64,000 nt of DNA from Sphingomonas endophytica (GCF_014199415.1 NZ_JACIJN010000003.1:62001-126000); one strand, 5' to 3'. Positions 36,330 through 48,087 are shown, counted from the stretch's first letter. Program-made: numbers and translations. Notes: a model not told the origin generated them from the sequence alone.

Positions 36330-36959
36330 ATGGCCACCGACCCGATCGCCGCCCGGCTCGCCACCCTGCCCGGCTTCCAGCGCCTGCCCAGTCCGAAGCT
36401 GACGCTGTTCGTCAGGCGGGCGTTCCTCGACCCGGCGGATTGCGCGCATCTAGTGGATCTGATCGACCTCGGCCGTCGTCCATCGACGATCGCCGACCCG
36501 AACGGCGACACCGCGTTCCGCACCAGTGAGACCTGCGACCTGCCCGCAACCGATCGGGTGGTGGCGGCAGTCGACGCGGCGCTGGCAGCGGCGACCGGGC
36601 TCGACCCGCGCCACGGCGAGCCGATCCAGGGGCAGCGTTACGCGGTCGGGCAGGAGTTCAAGGCGCATACCGACTATTTCGAGCCCGACGGCGCGGACTT
36701 CGCGCGTTATTGCAGCGTCGCGGGCAACCGCACCTGGACCGCGATGATCTATCTCAACGAACCCGAGGCGGGCGGCGCGACGCGCTTCAAGGCGGTCGAC
36801 AAGACGATCCAGCCCGAGCTGGGCAAGCTGGTCTGCTGGAACAATTGCCGCGCCGACGGCACGCTCAACCCGGCGACGATCCACCACGGGATGAAGGTGC
36901 GCGCCGGGACGAAGTACATCATCACCAAATGGTATCGCGAGCGGGCGTGGGGGTGGTAA
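36330..36959 (+). CDS. 2-oxoglutarate/Fe(II) dioxygenase, prolyl 4-hydroxylase type
   Basis: A 209-residue cytosolic enzyme of the P4H-like 2OG-Fe(II) oxygenase group. The iron ligands are H113 and D115 (AHTDYF) and H185 or H186 (TIHHGMKV). K195 is placed to bind 2-oxoglutarate. TWTAMIYLNEPEAGGATRF (about 135-153) is the typical core. Bacterial members hydroxylate proline in proteins such as EF-Tu or act on small molecules; the substrate here is unknown. It diverges from gspC and is followed by a palindromic repeat. Confidence 0.9.
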   Translation: MATDPIAARLATLPGFQRLPSPKLTLFVRRAFLDPADCAHLVDLIDLGRRPSTIADPNGDTAFRTSETCDLPATDRVVAAVDAALAAATGLDPRHGEPIQGQRYAVGQEFKAHTDYFEPDGADFARYCSVAGNRTWTAMIYLNEPEAGGATRFKAVDKTIQPELGKLVCWNNCRADGTLNPATIHHGMKVRAGTKYIITKWYRERAWGW

Positions 36960-36967
36960 GCGCTTTC

Positions 36968-37042
36968 GTCATTGCGAGCGCAGCGAAGCAGTCCAGGGCG
37001 TCCTGATCCGGCCCTGGATTGCTTCGCTGCGCTCGCAATGAC
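36968..37042. repeat. Palindromic intergenic repeat (family A)
   Basis: GTCATTGCGAGCGCAGCGAA and its complement form arms of about 30 bases with few mismatches around a 15-base loop. Near-identical copies are at 48363-48437 and 61470-61544, with a short one at 46929-46962. It separates two convergent genes and may help end both transcripts. Confidence 0.85.
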
Positions 37043-37061
37043 GTAGCGATTTGTGCTCCGG

Positions 37062-39884
37062 TCAGAACGTCACGCTCGCCCCCAGCGTAAACAGCCGGCC
37101 GAGCCGGTAGTTGTTGATGTCGACGCGATTGCCGCCCTCGAAGGTCTGGAACTCCTGGTAGCGCGTGCCGGTGAGATTGCGCATCTCGGCCTTGATCTCG
37201 ACCTTCTTGGTCAGGAAATCGACCGTCTGGCGGGCGACGAAGTCGAGGCGGATGCCCGGCTTCTCGATGATGTCGGGCTGGAAGCCGGCACCGCCGAGCA
37301 ACGACGGGCCGCGGTTGGTCACGCGCTCGCTGGCGTAGTTGAACAGCAGGGTCGCCTGCGTGCCATTGTCCTTGTCCTCGAACCCGAGTTGCAGGTTGAC
37401 GAGGTGGTCGGACTGGCCGGTGAGCGGTGCGCCGTCACGGAACAGGCTGGCGGCTGGCGCGAAGTTGGTCTGGCAGCCGCCGAGCGTCGTCCCCTCCAGC
37501 ACGCCGGGGACGCAGGTGCGGTCGGCGGTGAGCGCCGAATGCGTCCAGGTGTAATTGGCGATCACCACCGCGCGCTTGCCCGCCATGCCGGCGGAGATGA
37601 AGTCGAGCGGGATATATTTCTGCGCCTCGATCTCGGCGCCGTACAATCTGGCGCGCGGCAGGTTGGTGAAGCCGGTCTGGAGCCGCGCATCGGGAGTCGG
37701 GAAGAAGCCGACCTGCTCGATCGGATTGTCGATGCGCTTGTAGAAGCCCGCCAGCGTGATCCGCTGGTCACGCGCGAAGAACCACTCGTAGCGCGCCTCG
37801 AGATTGTACAACTCGGAGTCCTTGAGGCGCGGGTTGCCGAAGAACAGGCGATCCGATTCGAAGTCGCGGAACGCCTGCGGCGCCAGCTCGCGGAACTGCG
37901 GACGCGCAATCGTCTTCGACGCGGCGAGGCGCAACTGCATGTCCTGCGCGAAATTCCACGTCAGCGTCGCGCCGGGCAGGAAATAGTCGTTCTTGAGCCG
38001 CGTGCCGGTGGCGTTGACGGGCGTCACGGTTTGCGTTGCGGTCTCGTAGCGGACGCCGACGATCGCGCGGACGCCATCGAACGCTTCGGCCTCGGCCTGC
38101 ACATAGCCGGCGTGGACGCGCAGCAGCGCGTCATAGGCGTAGGAGCCGTTCTGCCCGGCGTCGAAGCGCATCTGCACCGCGGTGTCGGACGGATTGCCCG
38201 CGCCCGGCACCGGGCAGCCGTTCACCACGTCGGGCGACAGCAGGTAATCGGGGCGGAACAGGTTGCACGGGAACGGGATCGCTCCGCCCGCCACCGTCTG
38301 ATAGGTAAACGGCAGGCGCGTCGAGCTGCGCTCGTTCTCCGAATAATAATAGCCCGCCGACAGCGTCATCGGGCGCTCGCCCTGGAACTTGTAGGCGACG
38401 TCCGCCTGACCCGAATAGAGGTTCTCGTTCAGCTCGCTGAACACCACCGTCGCGAAACGGTCGAAGGCGTTGGTCGCCTGCCACACACCCGGGCAGCTCA
38501 CCCCGGTGTCCGACACCGGCGCGTTGCTCAGATCGGTGTTGAGTGAGGTGTTGCAGAGATAGATGAACTGCCGCTCATAGGGCGAGTTGCGCTGCGAATT
38601 GGCATAGGCGCCGCGCAGGTCGATCGACAGATCCTGCACCGGCTTGAACTCGCCGACCAATTGCGTCTCGATCAGCTTGCGCTCGAACCAGCTCGTGTTC
38701 TGCTGGAACAGCGGGTTGCCGCTCGAATTATTGTAGACGGTCGCCGCCGAGGCACGCCCCTGCTTGAGCGTGTCGTGGATATAGACGTTGGTCCAGCGGA
38801 TCTTGTTCTCGCCGAACTCCGCACCGAAGCCGAGCAGCCCGTTCACCACCGCGCGATTGTCGGTGATGACGGTTCGGAAATCGTTGCGGATCGTGCCGTC
38901 GTCGCTGACCGTGTCCTGCTGCACCGCATCGCGGGTGCGCCAATTGTTCGACACGCCGACGCTGCCGATCAATCCGACGCGGGTGCCGCCGAGATCGCCG
39001 GTGACGCCGAGGTCGAGGCTGCCGGAATAATTGGCGGGGGTGTCGCTGTTGCGCTGGAGCAAGGTCGTGCGCGCGTTCGACAATTGCAGTACCTGCGCGC
39101 TGGGGATCACGCCGTTGCCGGCCGGTGCCTGCTTGATGAAATCAGGAACGTTGCGCTCGCCGCCGTCATAGCCGAGCCAGTCGGTCTTCGACCCGAAATA
39201 GGTATAGCCGAGCCGCCCGGTCGTCTCGGTGTCGATCCCGCCCGACGCGCCGACCGTGAAGAAATTCTCGTCGGGGATCGCCTTGGTGGTCAGGTTGATG
39301 ACGCCGCCGCCGAACTCGCCGGGATAATTGACCGAATAGGTCTTCTGGACCAGCGCCGAGCCGACGACTGTCGTCGGGAAGATGTCGAGCGGAACGGTGC
39401 GGCGCAGCGGCTCGGGGCTCGGCAGCGGCGAGCCGTTGAGCAATGCCGACGAATAGCGATCGCCGAGCCCGCGCACGAAGACATAGCCGTTGCCGACCAC
39501 CGACAGGCCGGTGACGCGGGTCAGCGCGCCGGCGATGTCGCCCTCGCCGGTCCGCGCGATATCGGCGCTCGACAGCACGTTGACGACCTGCGCGGTGGCG
39601 CGGACCGCATTGGGGATGTTGCGCCCGACCACGACGATGTCGCCGGCGGTGCTGGCGTCGACGCCGGGCGCGGAGATTTCCGCCTGATCGTCGGCGCCGC
39701 CCGGGACGGCATCCTGCGTCGCCTCGGCCTGGCGGTCGGCGGAGGTCGCCGGGCCCGGCGAGGTGGTGCTGGTCGGCGGCGGGCCGGCCGGCGTCGACGG
39801 GGCCGGAGCGACCTGTGCGAGCGCCGCGGGGGCGACCAGCGTGGTCGTCAGGAGAAGGAGCGTGGCGAGGGTGCGCTGGCGCAT
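37062..39884 (-). CDS. TonB-dependent outer-membrane receptor
   Basis: The 940-residue protein has a signal peptide (ending ALAQ, about 24), a Pro/Ser/Thr-rich linker, a plug domain (AQVVNVLSSADIARTGEGDI onward, then FVRGLGDRYSSALLNGSPLP) and a beta-barrel ending in aromatic TLGASVTF. The plug motif around RGLGDRYSS marks a receptor branch common in Caulobacter and sphingomonads whose substrates are mostly unknown. No carboxypeptidase-like or siderophore-specific domain is seen. It lies 100 bases after the lipoprotein gene, on the same strand, with a hairpin between. Confidence 0.93.
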   Translation of the reverse strand: MRQRTLATLLLLTTTLVAPAALAQVAPAPSTPAGPPPTSTTSPGPATSADRQAEATQDAVPGGADDQAEISAPGVDASTAGDIVVVGRNIPNAVRATAQVVNVLSSADIARTGEGDIAGALTRVTGLSVVGNGYVFVRGLGDRYSSALLNGSPLPSPEPLRRTVPLDIFPTTVVGSALVQKTYSVNYPGEFGGGVINLTTKAIPDENFFTVGASGGIDTETTGRLGYTYFGSKTDWLGYDGGERNVPDFIKQAPAGNGVIPSAQVLQLSNARTTLLQRNSDTPANYSGSLDLGVTGDLGGTRVGLIGSVGVSNNWRTRDAVQQDTVSDDGTIRNDFRTVITDNRAVVNGLLGFGAEFGENKIRWTNVYIHDTLKQGRASAATVYNNSSGNPLFQQNTSWFERKLIETQLVGEFKPVQDLSIDLRGAYANSQRNSPYERQFIYLCNTSLNTDLSNAPVSDTGVSCPGVWQATNAFDRFATVVFSELNENLYSGQADVAYKFQGERPMTLSAGYYYSENERSSTRLPFTYQTVAGGAIPFPCNLFRPDYLLSPDVVNGCPVPGAGNPSDTAVQMRFDAGQNGSYAYDALLRVHAGYVQAEAEAFDGVRAIVGVRYETATQTVTPVNATGTRLKNDYFLPGATLTWNFAQDMQLRLAASKTIARPQFRELAPQAFRDFESDRLFFGNPRLKDSELYNLEARYEWFFARDQRITLAGFYKRIDNPIEQVGFFPTPDARLQTGFTNLPRARLYGAEIEAQKYIPLDFISAGMAGKRAVVIANYTWTHSALTADRTCVPGVLEGTTLGGCQTNFAPAASLFRDGAPLTGQSDHLVNLQLGFEDKDNGTQATLLFNYASERVTNRGPSLLGGAGFQPDIIEKPGIRLDFVARQTVDFLTKKVEIKAEMRNLTGTRYQEFQTFEGGNRVDINNYRLGRLFTLGASVTF

Positions 39885-39918
39885 GGTCGGGTGTTCCGAT
39901 CGAAGGTAATAAAAGCGT

Positions 39919-39951
39919 GCCCGGGGCGGCGCGATCAGGCGCTCCCCGGGC
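39919..39951 (-). terminator. Intercistronic hairpin between receptor and lipoprotein genes
   Basis: GCCCGGGG (39919-39926) pairs perfectly with CCCCGGGC (39944-39951). It lacks a U-tract in the direction of transcription, apart from TTTTATT starting a few bases later on the minus strand. It may partly end the lipoprotein transcript or protect its 3' end. Confidence 0.45.
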
Positions 39952-39984
39952 TCCGCCCTTTCACGAGGGACTAAGCGCGGCGGC

Positions 39985-41604
39985 TCAGCGGCCCTGGCAC
40001 TGGAAGTAGATCGAGTTGAAGGTCGGCGGGCCGACGTCCTGCAACGCGCTGTCGGCCGGGCGGATCGTCGTGCGCGTGTCGCCCGAACCGGCGCCCGCGA
40101 TCACGTTGAGGCACGCCGCGCCCGACTGAGTCTTCACGATGCCGTTGACGAACGCGAAGTCCGCACCGCCGCGCAGCCGGATCGCGGCCGGGGCCGAGTT
40201 CGTCTGGATGAAGGTGAAGTTGGCGTAGCGGCCGTAGGTGCGCGGCAGCAGGTCTTCGGCATTGTTCGAGTCGATCTCGGTCGCGAACGAGTCGGCGGTC
40301 GAGCCGCCGGCCTTTTGCGCGGCGATGATGAACTGCATGAACCCGCGCCAGCCGTTGTCGACGTCGAAGCCGTCGTCGTCGGCGCCGGTGACGACGAAAT
40401 ATCTGAGGTTGGTCGCGCCACCGAAGATTTCGATCCCGTCATCGGCCGAATTGTGGCTCTGGACGTGGTCGATCGTCGTGCCCGAGCCGGTGCCGCCCAG
40501 CGTCAGGCCCTGCAGCTCGTTGCCCTCGCTGATCGCGATCCCGGTGTAGCGGATCTGGACGTACTGCATCGTCCCCGAACTGTCGGCCGCATCGGTGCCG
40601 CCGTAGAGGCGACCGCTGACGCCCTCGATCTGCTGCTGGCACGGCGCAGCCGCACCCGCCGAGGTGCCGTCGGCGGTGTTCGGACCGGTGCCGGTGGCGC
40701 AGACCGCGGTCGGCGCCTTGCCGAGCAGGATCACCCCGCCCCACAGCCCTTGCGATGAATCCGACACGCCGTTGCTGGCGAGGTTCTGTTGCGCGGTGAA
40801 GATGATCGGCGCGTCGGCGGTGCCGACCGCGTTGATCTTGCTGCCGCGGTTGACGAGCACGACGTCGTTCGAGGTCTCGGTCGAGTCCGCCGCGAGCACG
40901 ACGCCCGGCTGGATCGTCAGCGTCGCCGCCGCGCCGCCGTCGACGCCAACCTCGGTCAGGCCGCGGAAGCGGTACAACACGCCGGCAATCTTCGGCAGCG
41001 TCAGGTCGGCAGAAATCACGGCCGGCAGGCGGCACGCACGGAAGGTCTGCACCAGACCGTCATCGATCGTCCCGGTCGGGCAGGCCGCAGCCGAACCGCC
41101 GCTGCCGACGGACGGCACCGCGGTGCACGCGCTGCTGTTGAGGAACGTCGCGCTCGACGAATTGCAGGTCCAGCCCGAAAAGGCATTGTCGTTCGGGCCG
41201 CTGAGCGCGCCGACGAAGCTGGTGTTCTGGAGGAAGCTGCTGTTGCCCAGCACCGTCTGCGGGTTGCTGGCGGTGGCGAGCGAGGTGCCGCTCACCGGGT
41301 AGACGCCGTTCAGCGTCGTACCGAACCCCTGAAGGTTGTTGTTCTGGCCGGCGTTGACCAGCGCGACCTGCTCATCGGCGGTGATGCTGACGCCGTTGAC
41401 GGCGGTCGCCAGCGCGAACTGCGCGGCGGTCAGCGGGGTCGGCGTTGCGGGGCCGGTCGGGGTCGGCGTCGGGGCCGGCTGATTGATCGTGATCGGAATG
41501 CTGCCAGCGCCCGGCGACGCCACATCGTCCGCGCCGCACGACGCCAGCAACAATGCGGCACTGGATGTCAGCAGCATCTTGCTGCGGCGGCTGAAGCTGA
41601 CCAT
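39985..41604 (-). CDS. Secreted lipoprotein of unknown function, paired with the TonB receptor
   Basis: 539 residues. The leader LLTSSAALLLASC is a clear lipobox with Cys at about residue 23, followed by a Pro/Thr linker (about 44-58). The body has repeated Gly/Asn/Asp-rich strands (LTLGGTGSGTTIDHVQSHNS; DDGIEIFGGATNLRYFVVTG) that look like a right-handed parallel beta-helix. Several Cys pairs suggest disulfides. It is first in a likely two-gene unit with the TonB-dependent receptor and has the Pho-box-like array upstream. I do not know its substrate; a surface-exposed binding or degradative role is inference. Confidence 0.85.
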   Translation of the reverse strand: MVSFSRRSKMLLTSSAALLLASCGADDVASPGAGSIPITINQPAPTPTPTGPATPTPLTAAQFALATAVNGVSITADEQVALVNAGQNNNLQGFGTTLNGVYPVSGTSLATASNPQTVLGNSSFLQNTSFVGALSGPNDNAFSGWTCNSSSATFLNSSACTAVPSVGSGGSAAACPTGTIDDGLVQTFRACRLPAVISADLTLPKIAGVLYRFRGLTEVGVDGGAAATLTIQPGVVLAADSTETSNDVVLVNRGSKINAVGTADAPIIFTAQQNLASNGVSDSSQGLWGGVILLGKAPTAVCATGTGPNTADGTSAGAAAPCQQQIEGVSGRLYGGTDAADSSGTMQYVQIRYTGIAISEGNELQGLTLGGTGSGTTIDHVQSHNSADDGIEIFGGATNLRYFVVTGADDDGFDVDNGWRGFMQFIIAAQKAGGSTADSFATEIDSNNAEDLLPRTYGRYANFTFIQTNSAPAAIRLRGGADFAFVNGIVKTQSGAACLNVIAGAGSGDTRTTIRPADSALQDVGPPTFNSIYFQCQGR

Positions 41605-41698
41605 GAACTCACTCCCTTCGAAATACAGGCCGGTTTACAAGGCCCTGATCCGAGTCGGGCCTGATGCCCGCCCGATCGTCGAGAGCGCCGCTAGGCGG

Positions 41699-41764
41699 TA
41701 AAAATGACGGCTGAATGCGATTTGGAAGACGGTTGCGTGACGTGGTCGTTACGGTTGCATGACA
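41699..41764 (-). promoter_or_regulatory. Pho-box-like array: six 11-bp phased units
   Basis: Reading on the minus strand from 41764, consecutive 11-mers start TGTCAT, CGTAAC, CGTCAC, CGTCTT, TCGCAT and CGTCAT. This phase and core are those of tandem PhoB boxes (units of 11 bp, core GTCAT or GTCAC). Units 1 and 3 share GTCAYGCAAC. The array ends about 95 bases before the lipoprotein ATG. PhoB binding is inferred, not shown. Confidence 0.5.
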
Positions 41765-41812
41765 TGTCCGGAGACGGGACTTCATTCCGGCTTCACGTAT
41801 CGCGCTGCCGCG

Positions 41813-41894
41813 GTCTTCCCGGACGTGATTCCGGATCCCGCTTCCATTCCGAACGTGGATAAAAGGCGGGACGCCGGATCAAGTCCGGGCTGAC
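41813..41894. repeat. Palindromic intergenic repeat (family B)
   Basis: TTCCCGGACGTGATTCCGGA and CGCCGGATCAAGTCCGGGCT are the complementary arms, around a spacer with CCGCTTCC and GGATAAAAGGCGGG. Confidence 0.65.
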
Positions 41895-41928
41895 GAGCAC
41901 CTGGGGCGCCGCCCCTTCGCCCGGACGC

Positions 41929-41968
41929 GAAAAGCCCCGCCGGTCGCTGACCCGCGGGGCTTTTCGTG
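41929..41968 (-). terminator. Terminator downstream of tRNA-Val
   Basis: GAAAAGCCCCGC and GCGGGGCTTTTC form a 12-bp stem. On the minus strand the second arm ends in TTTT. It lies a few bases beyond the tRNA 3' end. Confidence 0.85.
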
Positions 41969-41975
41969 AACCGGA

Positions 41976-42050
41976 TGGTGGGCGCGACAGGGATTGAACC
42001 TGTGACCCCACCCGTGTGAAGGGTGTGCTCTACCGCTGAGCTACGCGCCC
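41976..42050 (-). tRNA. tRNA-Val (anticodon CAC)
   Basis: Acceptor GGGCGCG pairs with CGCGCCC. The anticodon stem-loop ACCC-TTCACAC-GGGT reads CAC. A73 and an encoded CCA are present. Confidence 0.96.
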
Positions 42051-42111
42051 ATCCGTTGGCGGAGCGGCGCAATTACGCAAGCCCCTCCGCCCTGTCCAGA
42101 GCAAATTCGCG

Positions 42112-42384
42112 TCAGTTGAGCGAATCCTTGAGCACCTTGCCGGCCTTGAACTTCGGCTGGCTCGACGCCTTGATCGTCATCGGCTCCCCGGTGCGCGGGT
42201 TGCGACCGGTCGAGGCCTTGCGCTTGCTGACCGCGAAGGTGCCGAAACCGACCAGCCGCACCTCGTCCCCCTTCTTGAGGCACGCCGAAATGGTGTCGAA
42301 CACCGCCTCGACCGCGCGGCTCGCCTCATTCTTCCCCAATCCGGCGGCCGTCGCGACCTGCGCGATCAGTTCCTGCTTGTTCAT
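42112..42384 (-). CDS. hup: DNA-binding protein HU
   Basis: A 90-residue nucleoid protein of the HU type: MNKQELIAQVATAAGLGKNE at the N-terminus, GFGTFAVSKRKASTGRNP leading into the DNA-binding arm, ending FKAGKVLKDSLN. Chosen start is ATG 42384, seven codons into a longer frame. Its place after lon is conserved in proteobacteria, where it is called hupB. Confidence 0.95.
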   Translation of the reverse strand: MNKQELIAQVATAAGLGKNEASRAVEAVFDTISACLKKGDEVRLVGFGTFAVSKRKASTGRNPRTGEPMTIKASSQPKFKAGKVLKDSLN

Positions 42385-42483
42385 CCCGCAAAACCCCACT
42401 TTCAAAAAATATTACGTAGATGGAATGGATTCGCGGATTGGCACCCGCACCCGGCCATTAACGCGTCCGCCTATGGCGGAGTC

Positions 42484-42521
42484 AAACAAAACCGCCGCAC
42501 CGGAATCCCGGTACGGCGGTC
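42484..42521 (-). terminator. Rho-independent terminator of lon
   Basis: On the minus strand ACCGCCGTACCGGGA pairs with TCCGGTGCGGCGGT over about 14 bp and is followed by TTTTGTTT. It lies 25 bases after the lon stop. Confidence 0.9.
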
Positions 42522-42546
42522 TCAATCGCCTGACAATCGATGTGAT

Positions 42547-44941
<2,395 letters not shown>

Positions 44942-44943
<2 letters not shown>

Positions 44944-46702
44944 GGATACTCCGGTGCCGCCGGTCGGGGGCGGCCTACCTTCTTTATATGGTGCGTTCGC
45001 CCGCGGCATCAATCTTCTGCTCGCGCTCGCCGTTTCCACGACCCCTGGCGCGGCGCAATTGCCGGGCAAGGGCGAGCCGCCGATCAGCGAACAGACGCAG
45101 CTTTCCGGGGGCGTGCGGCCCGCCGGACAGGCCGATCTGATGCTGCGCTCCGCCGATCTGTCGTTCGCCCCCGACCCGGCGACGCGCCGGATGATGGCGC
45201 GCGCCGCGCTGGTCGTCGCCGCCCGGCGCGACGTGGCGGCGATCACGCTCGACCTCGACTCCAACTACAAGGTGGAGTCGGTGACGGTCGACGGCAAGCC
45301 GGTGCGCGCGGCGCGTCCCGACGGACGGATCGTCGTGCCGCACGCGCTGACCCGCACGACGCAGGCGACGGTCGTGATTGTCTATGAAGGCACGCCGCAT
45401 GTCGCGATCAACGCGCCGTGGGACGACGGCATGGTCTGGGCGCAGACGCCCGATGGCCGGCCATGGATCGCGAGCACGACCGAGGGCTATGGCTGCGACC
45501 TGCTGTGGCCGTGCCTCGACTTCCCGACCGGCGAACCGGAGGTGGCGACGCTCCACATCGTCGCGCCCAAGGGCCTGAAAGCGCCGTCGAACGGGCGGCT
45601 GCTCAGGGTCGAGACGCTGCCCGATGGACGCACCGTCTGGCACTGGCGCGCGCGCCAGCCCAACACCTATGCGATCGCGATCAACATCGGGCCGTATGAG
45701 GTGATCGAGGGCAGCTACAAGAGCCGCTACGGCAACACCATTCCGCTCTATTACTGGCACCTGCCCGGCGAGGGTGCGCAGGCCAAGAAGCTGTTCGACG
45801 AATTCGCGCCGACGCTCGACTTCTTCGAAAGCGTGATCGGTCCCTACCCATTCGGCGACGAGAAGCTCGGCGTAGTCGAGACGCCGCACAAGGGCATGGA
45901 GCATCAGACGATCAATGCCTACGGCAACGGCTATGCCAAGGCGCCCGAAGGGTTCGACTGGCTGTTCCACCACGAATTCAGCCACGAATGGTTCGCCAAC
46001 CAGCTGACCGCCGCCAATTGGGACGATTACTGGCTGCACGAGGGCTTCGGCAGCTACATGCAGCCGCTCTACGGCCAGTGGCGCGAGGGCGACGCGCGCT
46101 ATGCGGTGATGCTGGAGGCGCAGCGCAACCAGGTCACCAACCGCGCCCCGATCGTCCGTGACCGCGTACTGACCGAGGAAGAGGTCTATGAGCCGAGCAA
46201 GGGCGGCGCGGGCACCGACATCTATTACAAGGGATCGTGGACGCTCCACACCTTGCGCTGGCTGATCGGCAACCGCGCCTTCTTCGATTCGGTGCGGCGG
46301 CTCGTCTATGGCCGGCGCGATCCGAAACCGGGCAATTTCACGCCACGCTACGGCTCGACCCGCGAGTTCGAGACGATCGTCCGCGAGGAAAGCGGGCGCG
46401 ATTTATCGTGGTTCTTCGACACCTATCTGCGCGATCGCGCGTTGCCCGAGCTGGTGACGACGCGCGACGGCGACACGCTGCGGCTCGCCTGGCGGACGGA
46501 GCGCGCGCGCGTCTTCGCGATGCCGGTCGAGCTGACGGTCGATGGCGTGATGCGGCGGGTCCAGCTGCCCGACGGCTCCGCGACGGTCACGGTGCCGCCC
46601 GGGGCGCATGTGGTGATCGATCCGGCGGCGCGCATCCTGCGCCGCTCGGTGGCGGTGGAGGAATATCAGCAATGGCGACAGCAGCAACAAAAGCCCCGCT
46701 GA
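44942..46702 (+). CDS. M1 family metallopeptidase (aminopeptidase N-like)
   Basis: About 586 residues. N-terminus has a possible signal (GINLLLALAVSTTPGAAQ, about 23-40). The aminopeptidase motif is GMEHQTINAYGN (about 319-330). The zinc site is HHEFSHEWFANQ with the third ligand in WLHEGFGSY (about 340-375). Short M1 peptidases of this kind lack the long C-terminal helical domain of PepN. The start ATG 44942 is the only one in frame before the signal, but it overlaps lon's start, so a later start is possible. Confidence 0.9.
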
Positions 46703-46917
46703 CCGGACGCGTGGTCGAGATGGCCGCGATCTTCATGATCGGCGACGGGCTGCTCGGGCTGACGCAGACCGCGCGGCATACCGATCTGTGGAAAGAACGT
46801 GCGCTGGGCGCGGAGCGGACGGTGCGGCCGTTCGTCGGGCGACCGGGGCGGCGACGGCTCTATGCGCTGGTGCAGATTGGCGCGGGGCTGGCGCTCGCGG
46901 CGCGGCAGCGGGGGTGA
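46672..46917 (+). CDS. Small hypothetical membrane-linked protein
   Basis: An 81-residue protein overlapping the end of the M1 peptidase gene by about 30 bases in another frame. GRVVEMAAIFMIGDGLLGLT (12-31) and ALVQIGAGLALAARQRG (C-terminus) are two hydrophobic segments around a basic stretch (ERTVRPFVGRPGRRR). I do not recognise a family; coding is supported by the tight overlap and length. A palindromic repeat follows. Confidence 0.6.
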   Translation: MATAATKAPLTGRVVEMAAIFMIGDGLLGLTQTARHTDLWKERALGAERTVRPFVGRPGRRRLYALVQIGAGLALAARQRG

Positions 46918-46928
46918 ACCTTTGAGGG

Positions 46929-46962
46929 CTCGTCATTGCGAGCGTAGCGACGCAATGACGAG
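46929..46962. repeat. Short palindromic repeat (family A, minimal copy)
   Basis: CTCGTCATTGCG (46929-46940) and CGCAATGACGAG (46951-46962) are perfect arms with a 10-base loop. The copy ends one base before the antiporter stop codon. Confidence 0.8.
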
Positions 46963-48087
46963 TCAGGGCACCACCGTGGTGAACAGATAGACGGCGAAGA
47001 TCACCAGATGCACCGCGCCTTGCAGCACGGTGGTCCGCCCCGTGCCGAGCGAGATCGTCGCGATGAACAGCGACAGCGCGAGCAGGATGATCTTCATCGC
47101 GCTGAGCCCGAGCGCGAGCGGCAGATCAAGCACGAGGCTGACGATCGCGACCGCCGGGATCGTCAGCCCGATCGTCGCCAGTGCCGAGCCGAGCGCGAGG
47201 TTGAGGCTGGTCTGGATGCGGTTGCGCGCCGCGGCGCGATAGGCGGCGAGGCTCTCGGGGGCGAGCACCAACGCCGCGATCACAACGCCGACCACGGCCA
47301 GCGGCAGCCCCGCGCCGAGCACCGCTTCCTCGACGGTCTGCGACAGCGCCTTGGCGAGCAGCACCACCGCGACCAGCGCGACCAGCAACGTGCCGAAGGC
47401 GACCGCGGTGGTCGCGCGACTCGGCATCGCGGCATGGCCGTCTTCGTCGCCCTGTTCGGGAAGAAAATATTCGCGGTGGCGCAAGGTCTGCACCATCACG
47501 AAGACGCCGTAGAGGAACAGGCTGACCACCGCGACCAGCACCAGTTGCGAGGTGGCATAATAGGGTCCCGGCGTGGTGAGCGTATAATTGGGGAGCACCA
47601 AGGTCAGCACCGCCAGCGCGGCCAGCGTGCAGAGCGCGGCACTGACCCCGCGCAAGGTAAAGCGCTGTTCGCCATGTTGCAGCCCGCCGACCAGCAGGCA
47701 CAGCCCGATGATGCCGTTGAGGATGATCATGATCGCCGCGAACACGGTATCGCGCGCCAGCGCCGACGCGTCGCCGGCGTCGGAAAGCATCAGCGAGACG
47801 ATCAGCGACACCTCGATGACGGTCACCGCGATCGCGAGCACGAGCGTGCCGAACGGCTCGCCGACGCGGTGTGCGACCACCTCGGCGTGGTGGACCGCGG
47901 CGAGCACGCAGCCGAACAGCACGACCGTCGCACCGATCGTCCCGGCCGCACCAAATTTGTAGAGCGACAGCAGCACGGTCAGCAGTCCGAGCGGCGGCAT
48001 CGCCAGTGTCCACAACGGCAGGTCGAGCCGGTGGAGCAGCGAGCGGCGCACATCGGCGGGCGGCAGGGCGTCGTCTTCGAGGGTCAT
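46963..48087 (-). CDS. Calcium/proton (CaCA-type) antiporter, ChaA-like
   Basis: A 374-residue inner-membrane protein with about 11 helices in two halves. HHAEVVAHRVGEPFGTLVLA with ITVIE-like acidic sequence is the first alpha-repeat; VLAPESLAAYRAAARNRIQT with LNLALGSALATIGLTIP is the second. This pattern belongs to Ca2+/Na+:H+ exchangers such as ChaA and y4hA. ATG 48087 is chosen over the longer frame because it starts at the family N-terminus MTLEDDALPPADV. It sits between lon/M1 and clpX. Confidence 0.88.
   Translation of the reverse strand: MTLEDDALPPADVRRSLLHRLDLPLWTLAMPPLGLLTVLLSLYKFGAAGTIGATVVLFGCVLAAVHHAEVVAHRVGEPFGTLVLAIAVTVIEVSLIVSLMLSDAGDASALARDTVFAAIMIILNGIIGLCLLVGGLQHGEQRFTLRGVSAALCTLAALAVLTLVLPNYTLTTPGPYYATSQLVLVAVVSLFLYGVFVMVQTLRHREYFLPEQGDEDGHAAMPSRATTAVAFGTLLVALVAVVLLAKALSQTVEEAVLGAGLPLAVVGVVIAALVLAPESLAAYRAAARNRIQTSLNLALGSALATIGLTIPAVAIVSLVLDLPLALGLSAMKIILLALSLFIATISLGTGRTTVLQGAVHLVIFAVYLFTTVVP

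Noticed and set aside
37053..38546. A 497-codon plus-strand frame antisense to the TonB receptor
   Set aside because: The receptor has a complete plug and barrel; the antisense product is low-complexity Arg-rich sequence.
37062..41604. A cobalamin or other riboswitch upstream of the TonB receptor
   Set aside because: The receptor follows a lipoprotein gene with only a short hairpin between; no B12-box was seen upstream of either gene.
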